A DNA stretch of 64,000 nt from Micromonospora tarapacensis (GTDB lineage Bacteria; Actinomycetota; Actinomycetes; Mycobacteriales; Micromonosporaceae), in NCBI RefSeq assembly GCF_019697375.1, contig NZ_JAHCDI010000004.1:2467324-2531323 (forward strand), given 5' to 3'. Made by a program: the position numbers and the translations under genes. Under the pieces are notes generated by a model that had not been told where the DNA came from, made no database searches, and saw only the letters and a program-made list of their open reading frames with translations. Shown piece after piece: positions 8,410 to 18,000 of this stretch. Numbering within the stretch: the stretch's first letter is position 1; each line of letters opens with the position of its first letter.

Positions 8410-9624
8410 TCACGACGGTCCGGACGTCCGCATGGCGACCTCGCCGGAGCCACGGTGGGGGCCGAGCCCGCTCTCGTAGCCGACGAGGACGACGACGAAC
8501 GCGGTGAGCAGGCCGAGCGCGGCCAGGCCGGGCAGGAACCGGCCGGCGGGCAGGAGCGCCAGCGCCGCGGCGGGGGCGAGGAGCTGCACCAGGGTCACCG
8601 ACCGCACGCTGAAGGCGAGAAACATCGCCCGGCCCGCGAGATACAGGGCGACGCCGCCGAACAACGCGGCCGCCGACGTCCACACCAGACGTACGCCGGC
8701 CGCGTCCCGGGGAGCGTCGTGCGCCAGGGTGTCGATCACCTCATGGACCCCCAGCGCCAGGTAGATCGTCCCGGCGATCAACGGGAAGTGCGCGAGGGTG
8801 TAGGCGTTGGCGGCGAGCCGGCCCTGCCTCGGGCGGGGCTCTCTCGTCAAGGCCGCGGCCGCGGCCGCCGAGTTCACCACGTACAGCCGGAACAGGCAGG
8901 TCGTGATGACCAGCGTCAGCAGCGCGGCCAGCAGGATCGGGCCCCGGATCATCTCGGTGCCGATCCCGGCGCCGACCGAGATCAGGGTCTCGCCGAGCGC
9001 GATGATCACCACCAGGCTGTGCCGTTCCGTGAAGTGTTCCGCGCTGCGCAACGGCCACCCGCTCAGCAGGGAGGCGACCAGTCCGCCGGAGAAGTCGACG
9101 GCGAGCGCCACCGCCCAGAGCAACAGCTGCACGGAGCCACCGAGCACGGCGCCGAGGACGAGCGGGATCCAGGACAGCCCGGTGGTCAGGGTGTAGATCC
9201 GGATCGTGCGGTGCAGTCGTCGATCGTCACCCGCCGCCCGGTGGTAGAGGATCAGATGGACCACCCGCACCACGACGTAGGCCAGCACCAGGATCATCCG
9301 CGGTCCCGGGGCGGAACCCCAGACGTCGGGGATGACCAGGGCGACCAGGAAGACGGCCGCCATCGCCACGGTGGTCCCGGCGCGGATCAGGCCGACGTCG
9401 GCGCGGGCCTGGTTACCGAGCCAGGAATAGACCACCCAGGAGATCCACAACAGCATGAGTACGACGAACCCCTGCATCAGGGACAGCGGCCCGGGGCTCG
9501 CACTCATGTACTCGGTGATCCTGATCAGCGCGAAGACGAACACCAGGTCGAAGAAGATCTCGTACGTCGTCGCCCGGTGTGCCGGCCCGGTGGCCACCAC
9601 CCGCGCCCGGAAGATCCGCCCCAT
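8410..9624 (-). CDS. Low temperature requirement protein A (LtrA) family membrane protein
   Basis: A 404-residue polytopic membrane protein of the LtrA family, first named from a Listeria mutant. The family hallmark TTYEIFFDLVFVFALIRIT lies at residues 19-37 (conserved ELFFDLVFVxA type), followed by about ten to eleven hydrophobic segments. The conserved RHSLVVIIALGE motif (ERxxLxxIIxLGE) is near residue 205. The molecular function is unproven. The gene stands between an aldo/keto reductase and a Nudix gene on the same strand with gaps of about 70-170 bases, so shared transcription is possible but not evident. Confidence 0.9.
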   Translation of the reverse strand: MGRIFRARVVATGPAHRATTYEIFFDLVFVFALIRITEYMSASPGPLSLMQGFVVLMLLWISWVVYSWLGNQARADVGLIRAGTTVAMAAVFLVALVIPDVWGSAPGPRMILVLAYVVVRVVHLILYHRAAGDDRRLHRTIRIYTLTTGLSWIPLVLGAVLGGSVQLLLWAVALAVDFSGGLVASLLSGWPLRSAEHFTERHSLVVIIALGETLISVGAGIGTEMIRGPILLAALLTLVITTCLFRLYVVNSAAAAAALTREPRPRQGRLAANAYTLAHFPLIAGTIYLALGVHEVIDTLAHDAPRDAAGVRLVWTSAAALFGGVALYLAGRAMFLAFSVRSVTLVQLLAPAAALALLPAGRFLPGLAALGLLTAFVVVLVGYESGLGPHRGSGEVAMRTSGPS

Positions 9625-9693
9625 TGCCCCATCCTCGCCCCGGCACCCGCCGCGATCCTGGCGATTGCCCCCAAGCTAGACGGGAGAGGGAGG

Positions 9694-10239
9694 TTACGCC
9701 CGAAATCCGCCGGTAGAACGCCGTGCCTGCCGAAGGTATCGACCGAGGGTGGCCCGCCCGTCCGGTACGAAGGCCCAGGCCGGGTCCGCGAGACGGGTGA
9801 CCAGGTCCGCCGTGCTCAGCCACCACCCCGCCGCCACCTCGCTCGGCTGGTGGACCACCGGGCCGCAGCGGTGTTCGTCGTAGCGAGCCTCGTACACGTA
9901 CGCCAGATAGCTCGCGTGCTCGTCCGCGTACCAGTACCGCAGGCAGGGCCGCAGGTCGCAGTTGCGGACGCCCAGTTCCTCGGAGAGTTCCCGGGCCGCT
10001 GCCCCGGACGGATCCTCACCGGCCAGCACGACACCCCCGGCGAAGACGTCGTGCATGCCGGGATAGAGATCCTTCGTGTCGGTGCGCCGGTGGACGTAGA
10101 GGTGGTCCCGCTCGTCGCGCAACAGCACCGCGGTCGCGGCGTGCGGCAGGTTGCCGGCCCGGACGGCGCTGCGGGCGGCCACGCCGGTGACCCGTCCCGA
10201 CAGGTCGCCCTCGGCGTACAGCGCCACGAGTTCGTCCAC
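9694..10239 (-). CDS. Nudix hydrolase
   Basis: A 181-residue cytoplasmic hydrolase of nucleoside-diphosphate-linked or isoprenoid-diphosphate substrates. The Nudix box is complete: GGVVLAGEDPSGAAARELSEELGV fits GX5EX7REUXEEXGU (about residues 68-91; two halves GGVVLAGED and RELSEELGV). The preceding VHRRTDTKDLYPGMHDVFAGG pattern is that of the IPP-isomerase-like/YfcD Nudix group. The GTG start at 10239 is the first in-frame start after an upstream stop and has no strong ribosome site, so the true start may be a little downstream. Confidence 0.9.
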   Translation of the reverse strand: MDELVALYAEGDLSGRVTGVAARSAVRAGNLPHAATAVLLRDERDHLYVHRRTDTKDLYPGMHDVFAGGVVLAGEDPSGAAARELSEELGVRNCDLRPCLRYWYADEHASYLAYVYEARYDEHRCGPVVHQPSEVAAGWWLSTADLVTRLADPAWAFVPDGRATLGRYLRQARRSTGGFRA

Positions 10240-10392
10240 CCGGCCACCGTAGCCGGCCGGTGCCGTCCCGGCCCGAGCAGCCGGAACGCGATGAGGCCGG
10301 GTGACCGTTCCGAAGCCGGCCGCCCGGCGGGCGGTGCCGGCGGGACCGGGGACGCCCCGGCTCCGATCCCGCCGGCCGCGCGGACCGGGCGG

Positions 10393-11286
10393 TCAGCGGT
10401 TGGTCGTCAGGTCGGCGCAGTCGGTCTCGTCGGGCAGCAGCGGTCGGAGGCTGACCGTCCAGCGCTTGCCGTCCGAGGTCCACGGAGTCACCGCGGTGGC
10501 GCTCGCCGCGGCGGTCAGCAGTTGCCGCGCCTCGTCACCGGTGGCGGTGACACAGCCCAGCCCGAGGTTCTTGCCGAGTTCGGTGCCGGGCAGCGCCGGC
10601 CCCGGCCAGGCCACCTCGGGCTGCTCGCCAAGCTCGCTGTTGGCGACCCAGGGCTCGGCGACGGCCGCGACGGCGGCCGGCACGTACGGCTGCGACTGCG
10701 CCTGCGCCTGTGCCCCGGCGAGTGGACCCGACCCGGCGGTCAGCGAATCGGCGAACTGCCGCAACCTGTCCCGGGCCGCCTGCTGGTCGGCGGTCAGCCC
10801 GGTCCCTGCTCCGCCGGCCTCGGCGAGGGCGTACACCTCGAACTGTTCGACTCCGTCGTCACCCAGCACGGTGAACCGGGTCGAGGGCGCGTCGGCGACC
10901 GGCGGCGTGCCGAGGTCGGCCTCGCCGCCGACACCCGCCGCGCGGGCCGCCTTGATCAGATCCTCCACCTCGGTGGCGCTGATCGTGCCCACTTGAAGGT
11001 TGGGCAGGGCCGGACCCGGATAGATCATGGGCACCGGCCCCTGGGTGATCACCCGTCCGTCGCCGTAGACGCTGATGGCGGGAAGCCGGGTGGCCAGCAT
11101 GGCCGGCGTGACGAACCCGCCGGTGTGGTCCATCCGGAACACCACCGCGTCGGCGGCGTAGGACCGCTCGGGAGAGTCGGAACCTTCCGGGCCGGCGTCG
11201 CCGGCCTGCTGGGCACAGGCCGCGGAGGTCAGCAACAGCAGGGGGACGACCGCCAGCCGCCCGCTTCGACGAATCCTCATTCCCAT
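10393..11286 (-). CDS. Hypothetical secreted lipoprotein
   Basis: A 297-residue exported protein. The N-terminus has two arginine pairs, a hydrophobic core (LAVVPLLLL) and a lipobox-like SAAC placing the lipid-modified Cys at residue 24. The mature part begins with a Gly/Ser/Glu linker. A beta-rich segment contains ISVYGDGRVI and a WxVSLRPLLPDE-type end, and two cysteines near the C-terminus (GLGCVTATG and ETDCAD) may pair. Similar unnamed proteins occur in Micromonosporaceae; I do not know a function. ATGs at 11286 and 11280 are both possible starts. Confidence 0.75.
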   Translation of the reverse strand: MGMRIRRSGRLAVVPLLLLTSAACAQQAGDAGPEGSDSPERSYAADAVVFRMDHTGGFVTPAMLATRLPAISVYGDGRVITQGPVPMIYPGPALPNLQVGTISATEVEDLIKAARAAGVGGEADLGTPPVADAPSTRFTVLGDDGVEQFEVYALAEAGGAGTGLTADQQAARDRLRQFADSLTAGSGPLAGAQAQAQSQPYVPAAVAAVAEPWVANSELGEQPEVAWPGPALPGTELGKNLGLGCVTATGDEARQLLTAAASATAVTPWTSDGKRWTVSLRPLLPDETDCADLTTNR

Positions 11287-11371
11287 CGGACGTCGGCGGA
11301 GGCGAATCGGTTGCGTCCAACCGTCGCGGGTCTGCTCCGGCCCGCCGACGAGGCACGCTCGCCCGGCGCCC

Positions 11372-12421
11372 TCAGGCCAGGTTGATCGTGAACTCCGCGG
11401 TGTGCACCTTCCCGTCGACCTGGAAGTCGAGGAACGCCCGGTAGCGGCCCGTGCTGGGAGCGGTCAGCCAGAACTTGACCGCCCCGTCGACGATTTCCGG
11501 CTCCGGGTGGACGTGAACGTAGCCGAGGTCGCCCTCGCGCACCACGACCAGGTGCCCGTACGCGCCCAGGTAGCGCTCGGGGGCGACCGGCCCGGTGGCG
11601 CCGGCGCGGCTGATCGTGAAGTCCATCGGCACGGTCACTCCGACCGTGGGCGTGCCCGTCATGGACACCGTGTACGGCCCGGCCGTCGTCCCCGGTTGCG
11701 GTGGCGGCAGCCCGGCGGGGTCGTACCCGCCCGGCACGTGGTGGTCGACGCCGAGCACCAGCGGGACCTGCCGGCCCTCGGGCGTGCTGGCGGAAAAGTC
11801 GGCGTAGACGCGGTAGCTCCCGGCCCGGGACAGGGTCAGCGGCACGCTCCAGGTGCCGTCGTCCGCCATCGACGGGTGCAGATGCTGGAACCCGCTCAGA
11901 TCTCGGCCCACCACGATCAGGTGCAACGGCTTCTCGTGGACGACCGCGAAGCGGGTCACCGCCTGCCCGTCCGGCCCGACGATGCGGAACCGGTAGTCCG
12001 CCGGTTCGTCGGCCGGCTGGGTCCGGAGCACCGGCCGCAACGTGTAGCCGGCGGCGCTGACCGTGGTTCCGGTGGCCTGCTGGCCCGTGTTGCCGTCTCC
12101 GGGATGGGTGTGTGCCCCGGTTCCCGGCGGGTGCTGGTGCCCGTCCGCCGCCGCCGCTCCCTCGGCCGGCGGCTCGCCGGCGGACGCGAAGGCCTGCGGT
12201 GCTCCGCTGGCGGGCCGCTGGTCTGCGGCGCCGAGCCGGCCGAGCCCGAACCCGGCCAGCAGCGCCACCACCAACCCGCCGACCAGCAACGCCAGGCGCG
12301 TGTTGCCCAGGCGGGGGCCGGGTGTCGGCGCGGGTTCGACGACCGGCGGCTCGGTCCGGACCGGGGTCGTCGTCCGGGCCGTTACCGCCGCCTCGCCCTG
12401 CCGGGCGGCCGGGACGGTCAC
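11372..12421 (-). CDS. Membrane-anchored secreted protein partnered with CopC
   Basis: A 349-residue protein. A Pro/Thr-rich cytoplasmic start is followed by one membrane segment (LALLVGGLVVALLAGFGLG, about residues 45-63), a His-rich stretch (DGHQHPPGTGAHTHPGD) and two beta-sandwich-like repeats, each with HLHP/HVHPEPE-type histidine motifs. The histidine clusters and position directly after copC suggest extracytoplasmic copper handling; this is inference. The GTG at 12421 is chosen because it overlaps the TGA that closes the copC frame (GTGA). The same frame is open further upstream to 12697 and there encodes what looks like copC's membrane anchor, see the copC entry. Confidence 0.65.
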   Translation of the reverse strand: MTVPAARQGEAAVTARTTTPVRTEPPVVEPAPTPGPRLGNTRLALLVGGLVVALLAGFGLGRLGAADQRPASGAPQAFASAGEPPAEGAAAADGHQHPPGTGAHTHPGDGNTGQQATGTTVSAAGYTLRPVLRTQPADEPADYRFRIVGPDGQAVTRFAVVHEKPLHLIVVGRDLSGFQHLHPSMADDGTWSVPLTLSRAGSYRVYADFSASTPEGRQVPLVLGVDHHVPGGYDPAGLPPPQPGTTAGPYTVSMTGTPTVGVTVPMDFTISRAGATGPVAPERYLGAYGHLVVVREGDLGYVHVHPEPEIVDGAVKFWLTAPSTGRYRAFLDFQVDGKVHTAEFTINLA

Positions 12422-13290
12422 CGGTCGCCGCTTGCCGCTGGAGCCGGGCGAGTCGCGGCGGTTGCCAGTGGCGGCACGCGGGGCGGTCCTCGGTCTGCCC
12501 CCGGAGCGGGAGCCGCCACCGGGTCGGCGAGCCGCCGACTGCCGGACCCGCTCGACGCCGGGCCGGCGGCACCGCCAGGCGACCAGGCCGGCGACCGCGG
12601 CGATGGCCGCTGCCACACCGGTCCAGGCCAGCGGGCCGGCGCCGGCCGTGTCGGCCGGGGACGGCGCAGCGACCGCCGCCGACGGGACCGGTGACACCGG
12701 CGGTGCCGCCGGGGCACCTGACGCCGGCTGCTGCCCGGAAGTCCCGTGCTGCTCGGCGGCGGCCAGCAGGGCCGGCTCCGGCTGACCGGTCGGGGCTGCC
12801 AGCCCGGCGGCGCCGCCGTCGCCTTCCCCGTGTAGCGGAAACTCACCGTGCCACGAACCGGGTCGCCGTCCAAGGCCACCGACAGGTAGCTCACCGAGTA
12901 CTGGCCGGTGGCGGGCAGCTGCGCGAGCGTCACCAGCGCGGGAAAGCCGGTCGTGTACTCGCGCGGCTCGAAGACCCCGTCCACCAGGAAGTACTCCCGT
13001 ACCGGCTGGTCCAGCGGCTTGGGCGTGCCGTGTGTCCAGCCGTTGTCGACGCGCCCGCCGCCGGGCGCGGTGACGGTGAAGTAGGCGTCGTCGCGGACCT
13101 TCTCGGTGAAGTACAGCTCGACCGTCGCCACCGGCTTCTCGACGGTGGCGCCTTCGGCCGGTGTGGACATCGCCAGGGTGCCGTGCGCCGCGGCGGGCGA
13201 GGGAGGCCAGAGGAGGGCGACGGCGGCGGTGAGGACCAGCGCGAGCAGACCCGAGGCCAGGCGGCCGGCAGGCCGAGGGGGACGACGCAT
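12418..13290 (-). pseudogene. copC: CopC copper-resistance protein, frame-disrupted
   Basis: Residues 1-35 are a signal peptide ending in AAA, after which the mature protein begins HGTLAMSTPAEGATV, with His directly after the cleavage site as in copper-binding CopC proteins. The CopC beta-sandwich runs to about residue 155 (VELYFTEKVRDD, VSFRYTGKATAA). After that the frame turns into an Arg/Pro/Ser-rich tail, while the next frame (-1) carries a typical CopC ending: GLAAPTGQPEPALLAAAEQ, a linker, and a membrane anchor AWTGVAAAIAAVAGLVAW (around 12590-12650). One base appears to be missing near 12805-12835. The original frame then ends in TGA at 12418, overlapping the next gene's GTG. The start at 13290 has AGGA 8 bases upstream. 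Confidence 0.75.
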
Positions 13291-13330
13291 CCGATCATCC
13301 TCGCGACGTTGTGGCTTTATTCAATGGCTC

Positions 13331-13352
13331 GCCATCTTTTTGTTCAGATGGC
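13331..13352. promoter_or_regulatory. Inverted repeat upstream of copC
   Basis: gccatct (13331-13337) and agatggc (13346-13352) form a 7-bp inverted repeat with an 8-base, T-rich spacer in an unusually AT-rich patch, 41-62 bases before the copC start. It may be an operator, or the terminator of the GH43 gene upstream on the same strand; the position between the two genes allows either. Confidence 0.35.
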
Positions 13353-13486
13353 AAAAGTTCTGCCTTCCGCGGCCGAAAACCGGAGCGCTGGTCCGGCCAC
13401 CTCGTCAGCCGCCGGTGACTGGCCGTACACGGTCTCCAGGACGATGCCCACCGGGGCGTCGTGGTCGTTGCGGGCCTGCACCGCCA

Positions 13487-14950
13487 CTACACGGTGCCAC
13501 CGACACACGGCGCCTGGACGCTGGCCGTGACGGGCGGTTCGGCGCCGGCACCGGCCTCGAAGGCCCAGGTGTCGAGCTCGAAGAGGTCGACACCGTCGGG
13601 CCCGGCGTAGGTGAAGTAGACGTCGTGCACGTCGGCGACGCCGTCGAGTTCGGCGGTCGACTCCGTCCAGTCGCCGTTGTCGATGTCACTCACCACCAGG
13701 TTCGGTGCCGAGCCGCCGAACTGCGCGGAGCCGCCGTCGATCTTTCTCGTCGCGATGCCCGTGCTCCAGCCGAAGGTCTCCGCCTCGAACACCCGGAACG
13801 GGTCGAAGTCGCGGACCTGTGCCACGCCGGCGTAGGTGCCGACCACCTGCTGGATCGTGCCGTCCGGGTTGAAGGCCAGTTCCTCGATGTGCGGGCTGCG
13901 GTACCCCTGGGTGTTGTCCCCGGTGATGCGCTTGTTCAGCGTCGGGGCGTGGTGGGTGAAGTAGTACCTGCCCTCGAACTCGAACACCGACTGGTGGTTG
14001 TTGCCGCCGGTGCCGGCGCCGAAGAACTGCGACTGGTTCGGGAACAGCACGCCCGCGTAGGTCTCCTTCGGCCACGTCATCGGGTCGTCGGAGACCATGT
14101 AGCCGATCTGGCCGCCGCCGGGGTAGCCGGGCAGCGGGGTCTGGTTGCCGCCGAAGTCGTTCCCGCCGAAGTGCGCGGAGTAGGAGAGGTAGTACCGACC
14201 CTCGCGCTTGAACACGTGGGCCGCCTCGAAGGCCACCGGGGCGTCCACGACGGCCGCCGTCCCCTCGGTCGACACCATGTCGTCGCCGAGCTCGATCGCC
14301 CGGATGTTCTTCGGGTTGTTGAAGCGCTCGGCCGCCGGCCTGCTCGTCGAGGCGGGACCGCCACCGAAGTAGAGGTACGGCTCGCCGTCGTCGTCCACGA
14401 ACGGCGCGGGGTCGAACTTCCACGCGACCGCCTCGGCACCGGGAGTACGGTCGCCGATCAGCGTGCTGGTGCGCTCGCTGGTCCACGGACCGAGCGGCGA
14501 CCCACCGGTGATGACGTTGCTCGATCCACCGCCGTTGGCGTAGTAGAGGAAGAACCTCTCCTCGCCGTCCACCACCTTGCGGGCCATGCCGGGCGCCCAG
14601 GAGTTGTTGGTGAACGGTGCCACGCCGTTCGGCCCGGCGACCTGGATCTCGCCGTGGTCCGTCCAGTTCACCAGGTCCTCGGAGGAGATCACCGTGATCT
14701 GGTTGATGTCGCCGTAGTTGATGCCCGGCGAGATGCCGGTGACCGGGTCGGGCGCGAAGCCCTGGGTGTCATTGGTCAGGTACATGTACACCCGGCCGTC
14801 GTGCGCGAAGCCGAAGCCGTCGGCACCGAACTTGTGCCCGATCAACGGGTTGTGCTCGCCGGGCAGCTTGCCGACCACCTCGATCGTCTTCGACGGCGCC
14901 GCCGACGGCACGGCACCGACCACCGACACGTCGTCGCGCTTGAAGTCCAT
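13487..14950 (-). CDS. Glycoside hydrolase family 43 with CBM6-like domain, C-terminus cut by a frame break
   Basis: A 487-residue five-bladed beta-propeller hydrolase of arabinan/xylan side chains. The N-terminal propeller begins NPLIGHKFGADGFGFAHDGRVYMYLTND (residues 33-60, split here as NPLIGHKFGAD and FAHDGRVYMY), the usual Asp base region of GH43, with the SWAPGMA motif near residue 120 and an EAAHVFKREGRYYL motif carrying the general acid Glu. A CBM6-like domain (FEAETFGWSTG and on) ends near residue 470. The start has GGAGG 8 bases upstream, but no signal peptide precedes the catalytic domain, which is odd for this family. Past the TAG stop, another frame continues as VAVQARNDHDAPV, see findings. 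Confidence 0.82.
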   Translation of the reverse strand: MDFKRDDVSVVGAVPSAAPSKTIEVVGKLPGEHNPLIGHKFGADGFGFAHDGRVYMYLTNDTQGFAPDPVTGISPGINYGDINQITVISSEDLVNWTDHGEIQVAGPNGVAPFTNNSWAPGMARKVVDGEERFFLYYANGGGSSNVITGGSPLGPWTSERTSTLIGDRTPGAEAVAWKFDPAPFVDDDGEPYLYFGGGPASTSRPAAERFNNPKNIRAIELGDDMVSTEGTAAVVDAPVAFEAAHVFKREGRYYLSYSAHFGGNDFGGNQTPLPGYPGGGQIGYMVSDDPMTWPKETYAGVLFPNQSQFFGAGTGGNNHQSVFEFEGRYYFTHHAPTLNKRITGDNTQGYRSPHIEELAFNPDGTIQQVVGTYAGVAQVRDFDPFRVFEAETFGWSTGIATRKIDGGSAQFGGSAPNLVVSDIDNGDWTESTAELDGVADVHDVYFTYAGPDGVDLFELDTWAFEAGAGAEPPVTASVQAPCVGGTV

Positions 14951-15089
14951 CAGGTGCACCTCCGGGTCCTCCGACGGCGTCCGTCGTGGGCGACATCGTG
15001 GCGCTGTCGTGGCGCGGCGACCCGCTCGCCACGACGCTTCACCCGGCCCCTGACCGACCGGAGCCGGCGACTGCCGGCGCCGTGGCGGG

Positions 15090-18000
15090 TCACGGAAAGT
15101 CGTCGGGAGTGGTACCCGGCAGCGTCGCCAGCAGTTGCCCGGCCAGCCCTCGTACCGTCGCGTCGTCCTCCTGGCGGGCCAGCCGGACGAGAATCGGTCG
15201 GGTCCGCGAGTCGCCACCGTAGTGGCGGGCCAACGCGAGCAGCGCCGTCCGGCGGATCTCCCAGTCCTCGTCGTCCACCAGTCGCATCAGCAGCTCCCGT
15301 ACCTCCGCCCGGCCGGCCAGGGTGGCCGCGAGCTGCTCCACGGCCCGACGCCGGACCTCCAGGTCCGGATCGTCGCGAACCAGCCCGACCAGCAGCACCC
15401 GCACCTCCGGGTCGCCGGCGAAGTGCTCGCCGAGCGCGGCGGCGATCCGGGCCCGGATCGCCGGGTCCTGATCGGCCAACCGGCGCATCAGCCGCAGTGT
15501 GACCGCCATGGACGTCGACGTCCGCCCGGTCAGACACCGCACCGCCGCGTCGAAGGCCGCCGGGTCGGTGTCCGACTCGATGCACTCCAACAGCACGTCC
15601 GTCACCACGTCGGGACTCCCGTACGCGCAGAGGGTCTGCACGGCGGCCAGCCGGATGCCGGCGTAGCTGTCCCGGCGGGCCCGGCGCGACAGCGTCTCCA
15701 CCAGTGGGCCGGAGCCGCCGTCTCGGGCCAGCGCCTGCGCCGCCGCGCGCAGCACGTTCGGATCCGGATCGCGGCGGACCTGCTCGGCCAGGCACTCCCC
15801 CACCTGCACGTCCAGCGGGTCGGCGAGGCAGGCCAGACTGCGGGTGACCCGCAGCCGGACGATCGGGTCCCGCTCCCGGGATGCCCGGCTGATGAGCAGG
15901 TCGCGGGTGGCATGACCGAGCAGCGGTCGGCCGGTGAGCAGGTCGACCGCGGCGAGCCGGACACCGGCGGTCGGGTCCTGGCGGGCGCGCTCCAGCAGCA
16001 ACTCGCCGGTGCGGTGATCCGGATACGCCTCGGCCAGCGCACGCACCGCGGCCAGCCGGACCGTGGCGTCCCCGTCGACGCGCGCCGCGCGCGCCGCCAC
16101 CGCCCATCCGGCGTCGTCCATGCGGTACCGGTCGGTCAGCGCGGTCACCGCCGCGGCCCGCACCGAGGCGTCCTCGTCCTGCTCGACCCGGTCCACCAGC
16201 CGGTCCAGGCAACGCCCGTGCGAATCGCTCACCAGCGCCAGCCGCTGCACGGCGACCGCACGGACCAGTGCGGAGGTGTCCGAGCCGGCCAGTTTGAGCA
16301 GCAGTTCGGTGCCCTCCGCGAGCGGCTGCCCGGGGAGCAGCTCGGTCACCAGGCAGCGCCGTACCTCGTCGTTGGTGTCGCCGGTTATCCGCGAGAGCGC
16401 ACGGCCACGGGCCGCCTCGGCGTGCTCGGGTAGCGCCAGGAGGCGGCCCAGCGCGCACTGCACCACCCCCGGGTCGCTGTCGGTGGCCAACAGCCGCTGC
16501 AGGCCCTCAGGGACACCCGACAGGTCGGCGCAGCGCTCGGCCAGCACCGCCACGGCCGCCCGCCGTACGCCGGTGTCCCGGTCCTCGGTGGCTCGCGTCA
16601 ACAGCAGCCGGCGGACGTCCTCGGTCAGGTCGGCCCGCGCACCGAGGGACTGCACGGCGAGGGCGCGCACCGCCGGGTCGGGTGAGCCGGAAAGTTCGGG
16701 TAGCACGCCGATGAGGTCGGGGCCGGTGCCGTAGTTGGCGACCAGCGCACGTACCGCTGCCTGCCGCACCGCGGTCGAACCCTCCGCCCCCGCTTGGGCG
16801 AGCAACAGATCGTGGCAGTATCGGCGGCCGTGGCTGGTGGCGTCCAACCGGCCGGCCGCCTCGCCCAGGCCGGCGACCAGCGCGATCCGCGCCTGCCGCT
16901 CGCGGCCCTGCCCCAGTTCCCGGACCAGCAACTCCTCCACCTGCTCCTCGGCGGTGGACAGCACCGCGGCGGCCCGGGTGGCGAACGTGGAGCCGGTGCG
17001 CCAGCTGGTGCGTACCCCGCGGCGGCGGTACCAGTGCAGAAAGGCGGCCCGGCCGGGCCACTGCGATCCGAGCGCCCGGATCGAGGAGAACAACTCCTGC
17101 TCGGTGACCTCGACGAGGTTCGGGTCGTCGGTGGAGATGCCGTGCTCGATCAGCAGTACGACCTGGCGCAACACCGCCTCACCGGCATTCGTCAGCCCGG
17201 CCGGTTGGGGCGCCTCCGCGACGCACTGCGCGGCCAGTACGAGGCTCCACGGCGGGCTGGTCAGGCTCAGCGGCGGCCAGGGTTGGTTGACCTCGGTGGC
17301 GAGCAGGACGACCAGATCGTCGGCGGCGTCGGCGGGCAGTGCGCCGGCGACCAGCCGCAGCACCTCCCGCCAGGATGGGTCGGCCCAGTGCTCGCGGAAC
17401 AGCGCACGCAACTGGTCGAGCCCCCAGGCGTCCGGATCATGCTCGAACCTGTCCACGATCTCCTCGGCGCAGAAGAATTCCAGGAAGGTGCGATGCACGA
17501 ACCCGAACAGCCGCAGGCCGTACCGTTCCAGGAGAAAACTCCGTTGACGCAATCTGTCGATCATCGAGTAGGCCATGGCATGCGCCCGCTCGTTCTCGAA
17601 ACCGTAGAACTCCACCAGGTGATCCCGGAAGATGCGCGACAGATCATCCGATTCAATGTAATTTCCGGCCGGGCCGGACTCCCGACACTGCATCCAGAAC
17701 GCCAGGTGGCGCAGGAGCCGCAGTTTCGCCTGCGGATCCAGCGGCGGCACGTCGCCGTGGCTTTCCCGCAGCTGCTTGGTCACGTCCCATTCGGAGATCA
17801 GCACGTCGGTGACGTGCGCATAGAGCCGGCGCCGATTGCGTGGCAACGGGCGATCCCGGCCGACGATCGCCATGAGCATCAGCAGCAACGGGTTTCCGGC
17901 GATCTCGTGCATGGCACGGGAACTGCGCACCACGTCGAGGATCTGGCGCCGCTGCCGGTCCGCCTCGGCCGACGGGGTCGGCATCACGTAGCGGTACCAG

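Noticed and set aside
7252..11385. A 1377-codon plus-strand open frame
   Set aside because: Antisense to four recognisable minus-strand genes; Arg/Gly/Pro/His-rich without domains, as expected of high-GC antisense frames.
13106..15502. Long plus-strand frame over GH43 and copC
   Set aside because: Conserved proteins are on the minus strand; amino-acid composition typical of a shadow.
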